From: DATHSN01 sp035464115
Lineage (GTDB): Bacteria; Actinomycetota; Acidimicrobiia; Acidimicrobiales; SKKL01
Direction of reading: 5' to 3'
DNA: 12,913 nt
Assembly: GCA_035464115.1 (NCBI GenBank)
Contig: DATHSN010000187.1
Location: forward strand, 1 to 12,913
Made by a program: the position numbers and the translations under genes. The notes beneath the pieces were generated by a model. It searched no databases. It had not been told where the DNA came from and saw nothing but the letters and a program-made list of their open reading frames with translations. Of this stretch, positions 6,433 to 12,521 are shown piece after piece (within the stretch, counting starts at the first letter, position 1; the number at the start of each line of letters is the position of its first letter).

Positions 6433-6455
6433 GTGAGCGGGCCTGAACCGCTCAC
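6433..6455 (-). repeat. 8-bp inverted repeat in the leader of the sigma gene
   Basis: GTGAGCGG (6433-6440) and CCGCTCAC (6448-6455) are perfect reverse complements separated by 7 bases. The element lies between the putative -10 box (6474-6469) and the ATG at 6422, ending 10 bases before the ATG. In RNA it would form a stable hairpin close to the ribosome entry site; in DNA it could be an operator. No ribosome-binding purine run is seen between it and the ATG. Confidence 0.55.
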
Positions 6456-6468
6456 AGGCGAACACCCG

Positions 6469-6474
6469 AGCCTA
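6469..6474 (-). promoter_or_regulatory. Putative -10 box TAGGCT for the sigma gene
   Basis: Read on the minus strand, TAGGCT fits TANNNT. It implies a start near 6462 and a leader of about 40 bases containing the inverted repeat at 6433-6455. A short inverted repeat, GATCG-N5-CGATC at 6480-6494, overlaps the -35/spacer region. No TTGACA-like -35 is present. Confidence 0.4.
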
Positions 6475-6503
6475 GCGGTGATCGGGACGCGATCCACGCA
6501 TGA

Positions 6504-7508
6504 TCACGACCGGGGCAGCAGGCCCAGCGCCTCGCGCGCCCGCTCGAGGGTCGGACCGGCCACCGAGCGGGCCTTGTCGGCGCCGCTGGCGAGCAGCGCC
6601 GCGGTGGCGGCGGGGTCGGCCCGCAGCTCGGCGAAGCGGGCCTGCACGGGCCGCAGCACCTCGACGACCGCGTCGGCGGTGTCGGCCTTGAGCGGGCCGT
6701 ACTGGGTGTAGCCGGCGGCCGCCTCCTCGGGGCTGCGCCCGGTGCACGCGCCGAGGATGGTGAGCAGGTTCGACACCCCGGGCTTGGCCTCGGGGTCGAA
6801 GCGCACCTCGGTCTCGGTGTCGGTGACGGCCCGCTTGAACTTCTTGGTCACCACCTCGGGCGGGTCGGTGAGCAGCACCGTGCCCTGGGGCGACTCGTCG
6901 GACTTCGACATCTTGTTGGTGGGGGCCTGCAGGTCCATGACCCGGGCCCCGACCGCGGGCACGGTGGCCTCGGGCACCACGAACGTGTCGCCGTACCGCG
7001 AGTTGAAGCGGATGGCGACGTCGCGGGTGAGCTCGAGATGCTGGCGCTGGTCGTCGCCCACCGGCACCAGGTCGGTGTCGTACAAGAGGATGTCGGAGGC
7101 CATGAGCGCGGGGTAGGTGAACAGCCCGCCCGACACGAACTCCGCCTTGGCCGACTTGTCCTTGAACTGGGTCATGCGGCTGAGCTCGCCGAAGCTGGCG
7201 GTGCACTCCATGACCCACGCCAGCTCGGTGTGCTCGGCCACGTGGCTCTGCACGAACAGGGTGCACACCTCGGGGTCGAGCCCCACCGAGAGCAGCAGCT
7301 GGGCGAGCGTGAGCGACGTGTCGCGCAGCACGGCCGGGTCCTGGGGGATGGTGAGGGCGTGCAGGTCGACCACGCAGTACAGCGAGTCGGCCCGGTGCTG
7401 GTCGTCGACCCAGTGCCGCAGCGCCCCGAGCAGGTTGCCGAGGTGGACCTCGCCGGTGGGCTTGATCCCCGAGAACACCCGGGGACGGTCGTGGGAGGGG
7501 ACGGCCAT
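6504..7508 (-). CDS. trpS: Tryptophanyl-tRNA synthetase
   Basis: This 334-residue class I aminoacyl-tRNA synthetase charges tRNA-Trp with tryptophan in the cytosol. It opens RPRVFSGIKPTGEVHLGN: the FSGIKPTG start is characteristic of TrpS, and H22-L-G-N25 is the HIGH signature. The second ATP-binding signature KMSKS is at 199-203. Between them lie the conserved TYPALMASDILLY and VPVGDDQRQHLELTRD segments. The length is normal for bacterial TrpS. I chose ATG 7508 because the 25 residues of open frame before it are low-complexity and unlike the family, and a TACCAT box lies 8 bases upstream. The gene is transcribed away from scpA through a shared 58-base region, and the sigma gene follows 81 bases downstream on the same strand. 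No T-box or tryptophan leader peptide is visible. Confidence 0.96.
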   Translation of the reverse strand: MAVPSHDRPRVFSGIKPTGEVHLGNLLGALRHWVDDQHRADSLYCVVDLHALTIPQDPAVLRDTSLTLAQLLLSVGLDPEVCTLFVQSHVAEHTELAWVMECTASFGELSRMTQFKDKSAKAEFVSGGLFTYPALMASDILLYDTDLVPVGDDQRQHLELTRDVAIRFNSRYGDTFVVPEATVPAVGARVMDLQAPTNKMSKSDESPQGTVLLTDPPEVVTKKFKRAVTDTETEVRFDPEAKPGVSNLLTILGACTGRSPEEAAAGYTQYGPLKADTADAVVEVLRPVQARFAELRADPAATAALLASGADKARSVAGPTLERAREALGLLPRS

Positions 7509-7516
7509 GGGCGGGC

Positions 7517-7522
7517 ATGGTA
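7517..7522 (-). promoter_or_regulatory. Putative -10 box TACCAT, leaderless start of trpS
   Basis: Read on the minus strand, TACCAT (7522 to 7517) is followed by 8 bases (GCCCGCCC) and then the trpS ATG. No Shine-Dalgarno is present. The spacing suits initiation at or within a base or two of the ATG. It faces the scpA promoter across a 58-base divergent region. Confidence 0.4.
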
Positions 7523-7554
7523 GGGGAGCGACCGGCGGGCCCGGACCGGACTTG

Positions 7555-7560
7555 TAGCCT
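7555..7560 (+). promoter_or_regulatory. Putative -10 box TAGCCT, leaderless start of scpA
   Basis: TAGCCT is followed by 6 bases (CGCGAC) and then GTG 7567, with no ribosome-binding purine run. The geometry matches that of the zinc-finger gene at 4183-4195. TTG lies immediately before the box, but the spacing is not that of a canonical extended -10. Confidence 0.45.
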
Positions 7561-7566
7561 CGCGAC

Positions 7567-8346
7567 GTGCCCATCGAGGTCAAGACCGAGGTCTACGCCG
7601 GACCCTTCGACCTGCTGCTCCACCTCATCCTGCGCGAGCAGGTCGATCTCTACGAGGTGTCGCTGTCGCTCATCGTCGACGCCTACCTCGACGAGCTCGG
7701 GCGCATGGAGCAGCTCGACCTCGAGGTCACCACCGAGTTCCTCCTCATCGCGGCCACCCTCGTCGAGCTCAAGGCCCGGCGTCTGCTCCCCGGCGACGAC
7801 AGCGTCGACCTCGACGAGGAGCTGGCGCTGTGGGAGGAGCGCGACCTGCTGCTCACCCGCCTCCTCGAGTGCAAGACCTTCAAGGACGCCGCCGTGGTGC
7901 TGCAGCGCATGGAGCTCGAGGCCGGACGGTCCTACGCCCGGCGCGCCGGGCTCGAGGAGCGCTACCTGGGCCTGGCCCCCGACCTGCTCGAGGGCGTCAC
8001 CGCCGAGCAGCTGCGCGACGCCATGGTGCGCGCCGCGGCACCCAAGCCCACCCCCCGCATCGACCTCGACCACGTGGCGCCCATCCGCGCCAGCGTCGCC
8101 GACGCGGTGGCCGAGCTCGTCGACGAGCTGCCCCGGGTCGGCCGCATCGGGTTCCGGGCCCTCACCGCGGCGCTCGTCGAGCGCCTCGAGGTGGTGGTGC
8201 GGTTCCTCGCGGTGCTCGAGCTCTACAAGCAGGGCCTCGTCGACCTCGACCAGCCCCGCACCTTCGGCGACATCGACATCGTCTGGTTGGGCCACGAGGG
8301 CCACGACCACGCCGACCTCGACGCGATCGACGTCTACGACGGATGA
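7567..8346 (+). CDS. scpA: Segregation and condensation protein A (kleisin of the SMC complex)
   Basis: This 259-residue kleisin links the two heads of an SMC dimer and, with ScpB, forms the bacterial condensin that organises and segregates the chromosome. The N-terminal domain shows GPFDLLLHLILREQVDLYEV (12-31), the family hallmark that contacts the SMC neck, followed by TEFLLIAATLVELKARRLLP (56-75). The middle part (about 80-165) is helical and charged and would bind ScpB. The C-terminal winged helix (about 190-240, containing FRALTAALVERLEVVVRFLA and LELYKQG) would bind the SMC head cap. It ends with a His/Asp-rich tail. Length is normal. The stop overlaps the scpB ATG as ATGA, so the pair are probably translationally coupled. 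smc itself is not in the window. Confidence 0.95.
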   Translation: MPIEVKTEVYAGPFDLLLHLILREQVDLYEVSLSLIVDAYLDELGRMEQLDLEVTTEFLLIAATLVELKARRLLPGDDSVDLDEELALWEERDLLLTRLLECKTFKDAAVVLQRMELEAGRSYARRAGLEERYLGLAPDLLEGVTAEQLRDAMVRAAAPKPTPRIDLDHVAPIRASVADAVAELVDELPRVGRIGFRALTAALVERLEVVVRFLAVLELYKQGLVDLDQPRTFGDIDIVWLGHEGHDHADLDAIDVYDG

Positions 8347-9005
8347 CCGACCCCGCCGACCAGACCCAGCCCGACGAGCGGCGCGCCGAGGCCCGCCGGG
8401 CCATCGAGGCCGTCGTGATGGTGGCCGACGAGCCGGTGCCGGCCCACCTGCTCGCCCAGCTGCTCGAGGTGAGCGTCGACGACGCCGAGCGCCTCTGCGC
8501 CGAGCTGGCCGACGACTACGACCGTGGTGGCCGTGGCTTCGTGCTGGCCCGGGTGGCCGGCGGCTACCGGTTCCAGAGCCATCCCGACATGGCGCCCTAC
8601 GTCGAGCGGTTCGTGCTCGAGGGCCAGACGTCGCGGCTGTCGGCGGCGGCGCTCGAGACCCTCGCCATCGTGGCCTACAAGCAGCCGATCTCCCGGGCCC
8701 AGGTGGCGGCCATCCGCGGCGTGGGCGTCGACGGCGTGATGCGCACGCTCCAGCAGCGGGGCTACATCGACGAGGTGGGCCGCGACCGGGGCCCGGGCCA
8801 GGCGGTGCTGTTCGGCACCACCCCCACGTTCCTCGACCGCCTCGGGCTCGACTCGGTCGCCGACCTGCCCCCGCTCGGCGACTTCGTGCCCGGCGCCGAC
8901 GTGGTCGAGGCGCTCGAGCACGGCCTGCGCGCCGAGATCATCCGACCCGACGTGGAGGCGGCGCCGGCGCCCACCGCCCCGCCCGACGGTCAGGGCGAGA
9001 CGTGA
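8343..9005 (+). CDS. scpB: Segregation and condensation protein B
   Basis: This 220-residue partner of ScpA forms a dimer that embraces the kleisin in the SMC-ScpAB complex. Two winged-helix domains are visible: about 10-90 (RRAIEAVVMVADEPV, GGYRFQSHPDMAPYVERF) and about 95-175. The second opens with SRLSAAALETLAIVAYKQP (97-115), the most conserved ScpB segment, and includes IRGVGVDGVMRTLQQRGYI and PGQAVLFGTTPTFLDRLGL. A Pro/Ala-rich disordered tail follows from about 202. The ATG is shared with the scpA stop (ATGA at 8343-8346) and the stop overlaps the GTG of rluB (GTGA at 9002-9005), so all three are probably coupled. A longer open frame upstream overlaps scpA and is not coding. Confidence 0.95.
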   Translation: MTDPADQTQPDERRAEARRAIEAVVMVADEPVPAHLLAQLLEVSVDDAERLCAELADDYDRGGRGFVLARVAGGYRFQSHPDMAPYVERFVLEGQTSRLSAAALETLAIVAYKQPISRAQVAAIRGVGVDGVMRTLQQRGYIDEVGRDRGPGQAVLFGTTPTFLDRLGLDSVADLPPLGDFVPGADVVEALEHGLRAEIIRPDVEAAPAPTAPPDGQGET

Positions 9006-9745
9006 CCGACCACGACCCCAGCACCGAGGGTGAGCGGCTCCAGAAGGTGCTGGCGCGGGTGGGCATCGGCAGTCGGCGCCACTGCGAGGAGCTCATCGAG
9101 GACGGCCGGGTCACCGTCGACGGCGAGCCCGCCCGGCTCGGCCACCGGGTGCACCCCGAGACGGCCCGCATCGAGATCGACGGGGTCCCCGTCGGCACCC
9201 GTCCCGGGTTGGTGCACTACCTGTTGAACAAGCCCCGCGGTGTCGTCACCACCGCGTCGGACCCGCAGGGTCGCCCCACCGTCGTCGAGATGGTGCCCGA
9301 CGAGCCCCGGGTGTTCCCGGTGGGCCGCCTCGACGCCGACACCGAGGGCCTGTTGCTCCTCACCAACGACGGCGACCTCACCCACCGGCTCACCCACCCG
9401 TCGTTCGGCGTCGACAAGGAGTACCTCGCCGAGGTCGAGGGTCGTCCGTCGCGCGGGGCGCTGCGCACGCTGCGCGAGGGCGTCGAGCTCACCGACGGGC
9501 CGACCGCCCCCGCCGAGGTCGGCCTGGTCGACCCGTCGGTGCTGCGCATCGTGATCCACGAGGGCCGCAACCGTCAGGTGCGCCGCATGTGCGAGGCGGT
9601 CGGCCACCCGGTCGTGCGGTTGGTCCGCACCCGCATCGGCCCGATCGCCGACCGCTCGCTGGCGCCGGGGGCGTGGCGGGCGCTCACCGGCGACGAGGTC
9701 CACGCGCTCGAGCGGGCGGCGGCCGGCGTCGAACCGGACCGGTAG
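9002..9745 (+). CDS. rluB: Pseudouridine synthase, RluB/RsuA family
   Basis: This 247-residue enzyme isomerises a uridine to pseudouridine in rRNA (23S for RluB). An S4 RNA-binding domain occupies about 10-62 (ERLQKVLARVGIGSRRHCEE, DGRVTVDG). The catalytic domain holds LLNKPRG (74-80), the GRLDADTEGLLLLTNDG motif with catalytic Asp111, K139-E-Y141, and HEGRNRQVRRMCEAVGHPV (186-204). These place it in the RsuA/RluB/RluE/RluF group; RluB is chosen for the S4 domain and the scpB-rluB gene order, and the exact target is inferred. The start GTG overlaps the scpB stop. It uses a TAG stop (9743-9745), rare in this window, that doubles as the start of the -10 box for aroH. Confidence 0.92.
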   Translation: MTDHDPSTEGERLQKVLARVGIGSRRHCEELIEDGRVTVDGEPARLGHRVHPETARIEIDGVPVGTRPGLVHYLLNKPRGVVTTASDPQGRPTVVEMVPDEPRVFPVGRLDADTEGLLLLTNDGDLTHRLTHPSFGVDKEYLAEVEGRPSRGALRTLREGVELTDGPTAPAEVGLVDPSVLRIVIHEGRNRQVRRMCEAVGHPVVRLVRTRIGPIADRSLAPGAWRALTGDEVHALERAAAGVEPDR

Positions 9746-9748
9746 TCT
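9743..9748 (+). promoter_or_regulatory. Putative -10 box TAGTCT for aroH, made from the rluB stop codon
   Basis: TAGTCT begins with the TAG stop of rluB and ends 7 bases before ATG 9756. The bases between (CCCCCCG) contain no ribosome site. This fits a leaderless transcript starting at the aroH ATG, making aroH-tyrA-aroA separately expressible from scpAB-rluB. A short repeat, ACCGG-A-CCGGT, abuts it at 9733-9743. Confidence 0.5.
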
Positions 9749-9755
9749 CCCCCCG

Positions 9756-10124
9756 ATGCCAGCGAGCGTGCGGGCCCTGCGGGGCGCCACCACCGTCGAC
9801 GACGACACGGCCGAGCAGATCCACGAGCGCGTGGTGGCGCTGCTCGGTGAGATGTTCACCCGCAACGACGTCGACCACGACGACGTGATCAGCGTGGTGC
9901 TCACCGCCACCCCCGACATCCACGCCGCGTTCCCCGCCGCCGGTGCCCGCGAGTTCGGGCTGGGCGACGTGCCGCTGCTGTGCGCCCAGGAGCTCGACAT
10001 CGACGGCGCCACCCCCCGCTGCATCCGCGTGCTGCTGCACCTCACCACCGAGCGCTCCCGCACCGAGCTCCGCCACGTCTACCTCGAAGGCGCCCGCGGG
10101 CTGCGCGACGACCTCCCGGGCTGA
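9756..10124 (+). CDS. aroH: Chorismate mutase, AroH class (monofunctional)
   Basis: This 122-residue AroH-type chorismate mutase converts chorismate to prephenate, the branch point to tyrosine and phenylalanine. It aligns well with the Bacillus subtilis enzyme: VRALRGATTV (5-14) with Arg9, SVVLTATPDIHAAFPA (47-61), Cys76 and Glu79 in CAQELD, Arg91 in CIRVLL, and Tyr109 in RHVYLEGA. These correspond to the B. subtilis active-site residues Arg7, Cys75, Glu78, Arg90 and Tyr108. The fold is a trimer with active sites at the interfaces, unlike the all-helical AroQ mutases. It starts at ATG 9756, 10 bases after the rluB stop, with a -10 box but no Shine-Dalgarno. Its stop overlaps the tyrA ATG as TGATG, so mutase and dehydrogenase should be made together. 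Confidence 0.95.
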   Translation: MPASVRALRGATTVDDDTAEQIHERVVALLGEMFTRNDVDHDDVISVVLTATPDIHAAFPAAGAREFGLGDVPLLCAQELDIDGATPRCIRVLLHLTTERSRTELRHVYLEGARGLRDDLPG

Positions 10125-11185
10125 TGGAGCCGCGGCGCGCCGCCATCGTCGGCACCGGGCTCATCGGCGGCTCGATCGGGTTGGCCCTGCGGGCCCGGGG
10201 CTGGCACGTCACCGGCACCGATCACGACCAGAGCCGGGCCGGGCGGGCCGTCGAGCTCGGCGCCATCGACGAGGTCGGTGACGACCCCACCGCCGAGATC
10301 ACCTTCGTGGCCACCCCCGTGGGCGAGGTGGTCGATGTCGCCCGGCGGGTCTCGGCGGCCGGGGGCGGCGCGGTCACCGACGTCGGGGGCGTGAAGCAGC
10401 TCGTGGTGAGCGGCGTCGACCACCCGCGCTTCGTCGGTGGGCACCCGATGGCCGGCTCCGAGCAGGAGGGCATCGAGGGCGCCACCGCCGACCTGTTCGA
10501 CGGGGCGGTGTGGGTGCTCACGCCCACCGCCGCCACCGACGACGCCGCCTACACCACCGTCCGTTCGGTCGTCGCCTCCCTGGGGGCCGAGGTCGTCGAG
10601 CTCGACCCCGACCGTCACGACCGGCTGGTGGCCGTGGTCTCGCACGTGCCGCACCTCACCGCCGCCGCGCTCGTCACCATGGCCGCCGAGCGCTCCGAGG
10701 AGCACCGGGCGCTGCTGCGCCTGGCCGCCGGGGGCTTCCGCGACATGACCCGCGTGGCCTCCGGGCACCCGGCCATCTGGCCCGACGTGTGCGCCGCGAA
10801 CCGCGGGGCCATCCTCGACACCCTCGACGACCTGAGCGGCGCCCTCGCCGTCATGCGCGACATCGTCGAGCGGGGTGATCCCGACGAGCTGCTCGCCGCC
10901 CTCGGGCGGGCCCGGGCCGCTCGCACATCGCTGCCGTCGCGGGGGGTGCGCCCCGACGAGCTCGCCGAGGTGAAGGTGCCGATCCGCGACCGTCGGGGGG
11001 AGCTGGCGTCGGTCACCACCCTGGCCACCGACCTCGACGTCAACATCTACGACATCGAGATCGACCACTCCGCCGAGGGCGACCGGGGCGTGCTGGTGCT
11101 CGTCGTCGACGCCGAGCGCGCCGAGCGCCTCATCGGGGGGCTGCTCGCGGTCGGCTACCGCCCCTCGAGCCGGTCGCTCACGTGA
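10124..11185 (+). CDS. tyrA: Prephenate dehydrogenase with C-terminal ACT domain
   Basis: This 353-residue NAD(P)-dependent enzyme oxidatively decarboxylates prephenate to 4-hydroxyphenylpyruvate, the step to tyrosine. The Rossmann motif VGTGLIGGSIGLAL is at 9-22 (G10, G12, G15). The active-site segment GGHPMAGSEQEG (105-116) carries His107, and SHVPHLTAAAL (173-183) and GGFRDMTRVASGHPAIWPD (203-221) are typical of TyrA. Residues about 280-350 form an ACT domain (VKVPIRDRRGELASVTTLA...NIYDIEI), which in this family usually senses tyrosine, so feedback inhibition is likely. A position that is Ser in the common DxGSVK loop is Gly here (DVGGVK, 86-91). The start shares one base with the aroH stop. 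A longer open frame upstream lies over aroH and is not coding. Confidence 0.94.
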   Translation: MEPRRAAIVGTGLIGGSIGLALRARGWHVTGTDHDQSRAGRAVELGAIDEVGDDPTAEITFVATPVGEVVDVARRVSAAGGGAVTDVGGVKQLVVSGVDHPRFVGGHPMAGSEQEGIEGATADLFDGAVWVLTPTAATDDAAYTTVRSVVASLGAEVVELDPDRHDRLVAVVSHVPHLTAAALVTMAAERSEEHRALLRLAAGGFRDMTRVASGHPAIWPDVCAANRGAILDTLDDLSGALAVMRDIVERGDPDELLAALGRARAARTSLPSRGVRPDELAEVKVPIRDRRGELASVTTLATDLDVNIYDIEIDHSAEGDRGVLVLVVDAERAERLIGGLLAVGYRPSSRSLT

Positions 11186-11192
11186 GCTGGTC

Positions 11193-12485
11193 GTGAGCGC
11201 CCGCGTCGTCGAGCCACTCACCCGGGCGCCCGACGCCGACGTGGTGGTGCCGGGGTCGAAGAGCTACACGAACCGGGCCCTCGTGCTCGCGGCGCTGGCG
11301 TCGGGCACGTCGCGCCTCACCGGCGCCCTGTTCGCCGACGACACCGCGGCCATGGCCGACGCTCTGGCGGCGCTGGGCGCCACGGTGCGGGCCGACCCCG
11401 AGGCCGCCACCGTCGAGGTCGACGGCCTCGGGGGCGCGCCCCGTCCGGGCCCCGCGTCGCTCGACGTCCGCCTCTCGGGCACCACCGCCCGGTTCGTGCT
11501 GCCGGTGCTCGCGCTGGGCCCCGGTCCCTACCGCATCGACGGCCGCGAGCCCCTGCGCCGCCGACCCATGGGGCCGCTCGTCACGGCGCTGCGCCGCCTC
11601 GGCGCCGAGGTGGTCGAGGCGGGTTCGCCCGGGCACCTGCCGCTCGAGGTGCGTGGGGGGGCGCTCGCCGGCGGCGAGCTCGAGGTGCCCGCCGACCTGA
11701 CGAGCCAGTTCGTCTCGGGTCTGCTGCTGGTGGGCCCCCTGCTCGATGGCGGGCTCCGGCTCCGGCTCGTCGGCCCGCCCGTCTCGCGTCCGTACCTCAC
11801 CATGACGGTGGCCGCCATGCGCGCCTTCGGCGGCCGTGTCGACGAGCACGACGGCGGCTTCGACGTCGCCCCCGGCACCTACCACGCCGTCGACTACGCG
11901 GTGGAGCCCGACGCGTCGGCGGCGTCGTACTTCTTCGCCGCGGCCGCGCTCACCGGCGGGCGCGTGCGCGTGCCGGGGCTCGACCGGCGCAGCCTGCAGG
12001 GCGACCTCGGGGTCGTCGACGTGTTGGCCCGCATGGGTGCCCAGGTGGTGCACGGCGACGGCTTCACCGAGGTCCGCGGCACCGGCGTGCTGCGCGGCGT
12101 CGACGTCGACCTGGCCGACCTGCCCGACATGGCCCAGACCGTCGCGGTGGTGGGGGCGCGGGCCGAGGGCCCCACCCGGGTGCGGGGCGTGGGCCTCATC
12201 CGCCACCACGAGACCGACCGCATCGCCGCGGTCGTCGCCGAGCTGCGACGCCTCGGCGTGGGCGCCGAGGAGCACGACGACGGCTTCACGGTGCACCCGG
12301 CCCCGGTCACCGGGGCGACGGTGCGCACCTACGACGACCACCGGATGGCCATGAGCTTCGCCCTGCTCGGGCTGGTGGCGCCGGGCGTCGCCATCGACGA
12401 CCCGGGCTGCGTGGCCAAGACCTTCCCCGACTACTTCGAGGCGCTCGACCGCCTCCGGGCCACCGGCACCGCCGGCGCCCGGTAG
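11193..12485 (+). CDS. aroA: 3-phosphoshikimate 1-carboxyvinyltransferase (EPSP synthase)
   Basis: This 430-residue enzyme transfers enolpyruvyl from PEP to shikimate 3-phosphate, the sixth shikimate step. Visible motifs are PGSKSYTNRALVLAAL with Lys23, Ser24 and Arg28; LSGTTARFVLP, the PEP-site loop; RRRPMGPLVTALRRLG; TSQFVSGLLL; EPDASAASYFFAAA; LPDMAQ with catalytic Asp312; HHETDR with Glu340 and Arg343; YDDHRMAMSFAL; and AKTFPDYF with Lys409. All catalytic residues are intact. In the PEP loop the Gly equivalent to E. coli Gly96 is kept, but the Pro101 position is Phe, as I recall for actinobacterial enzymes; effects on inhibitor binding are not inferred. GTG 11193 is 7 bases after the tyrA stop. 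The gene ends in TAG, which overlaps the -10 box before cmk. Confidence 0.95.
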   Translation: MSARVVEPLTRAPDADVVVPGSKSYTNRALVLAALASGTSRLTGALFADDTAAMADALAALGATVRADPEAATVEVDGLGGAPRPGPASLDVRLSGTTARFVLPVLALGPGPYRIDGREPLRRRPMGPLVTALRRLGAEVVEAGSPGHLPLEVRGGALAGGELEVPADLTSQFVSGLLLVGPLLDGGLRLRLVGPPVSRPYLTMTVAAMRAFGGRVDEHDGGFDVAPGTYHAVDYAVEPDASAASYFFAAAALTGGRVRVPGLDRRSLQGDLGVVDVLARMGAQVVHGDGFTEVRGTGVLRGVDVDLADLPDMAQTVAVVGARAEGPTRVRGVGLIRHHETDRIAAVVAELRRLGVGAEEHDDGFTVHPAPVTGATVRTYDDHRMAMSFALLGLVAPGVAIDDPGCVAKTFPDYFEALDRLRATGTAGAR

Positions 12486-12488
12486 GGT
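12483..12488 (+). promoter_or_regulatory. Putative -10 box TAGGGT for cmk, made from the aroA stop codon
   Basis: TAGGGT starts with the aroA stop (12483-12485) and is identical to the box before pyrG. It lies in the loop of a 7-bp inverted repeat (CGGCGCC 12473-12479, GGCGCCG 12491-12497). A start about 7 bases downstream would leave a short leader ending at cmk. The inverted repeat is very GC-rich and could be chance. Confidence 0.4.
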
Positions 12489-12497
12489 CCGGCGCCG

Positions 12498-12521
12498 ATG
12501 GGAGCGTGCACGTGCGGGTGA
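12498..12521 (+). CDS. Possible 7-residue leader ORF (MGACTCG) overlapping the cmk start
   Basis: An ATG stands 9 bases after the TAGGGT box and opens seven codons, two of them Cys, ending in a TGA at 12519-12521 inside cmk in another frame. If transcription begins at or near this ATG the peptide would be translated as a leaderless upstream ORF and could affect cmk initiation. The evidence is position only; it may be chance. Confidence 0.2.
   Translation: MGACTCG
12500..12504 (+). promoter_or_regulatory. Shine-Dalgarno GGGAG for cmk
   Basis: GGGAG ends 7 bases before GTG 12512 but only 1 base before the alternative in-frame GTG 12506. This favours 12512, which gives the usual N-terminus MRVIAIDGPAGSGKST. 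Confidence 0.5.

Noticed and set aside
5346..6446. A 366-codon plus-strand frame opposite the sigma gene
   Set aside because: It is antisense to an intact sigma factor with all conserved regions; the predicted product is Gly/Val/Ala/Glu-rich and featureless.
7541..7549. CCGGACCGG upstream of the scpA box, repeated at 9734-9742 before the aroH box
   Set aside because: A 9-base GC match is expected about as often as not in this composition, the distances to the -10 boxes differ, and similar strings occur inside coding regions.
6472..8310. A 612-codon minus-strand frame spanning trpS and scpA
   Set aside because: The trpS part is read out of frame and the rest is antisense to scpA. Both real genes have complete signature motifs in their own frames.
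11176..11187. A 12-bp perfect palindrome GCTCACGTGAGC at the tyrA stop
   Set aside because: In sequence this GC-rich several 12-bp palindromes are expected by chance in 13 kb, and there is no promoter or other context.
10079..11221. A 380-codon minus-strand frame opposite tyrA
   Set aside because: It is a shadow of tyrA with a Gly/Val/His-rich, motif-free product.
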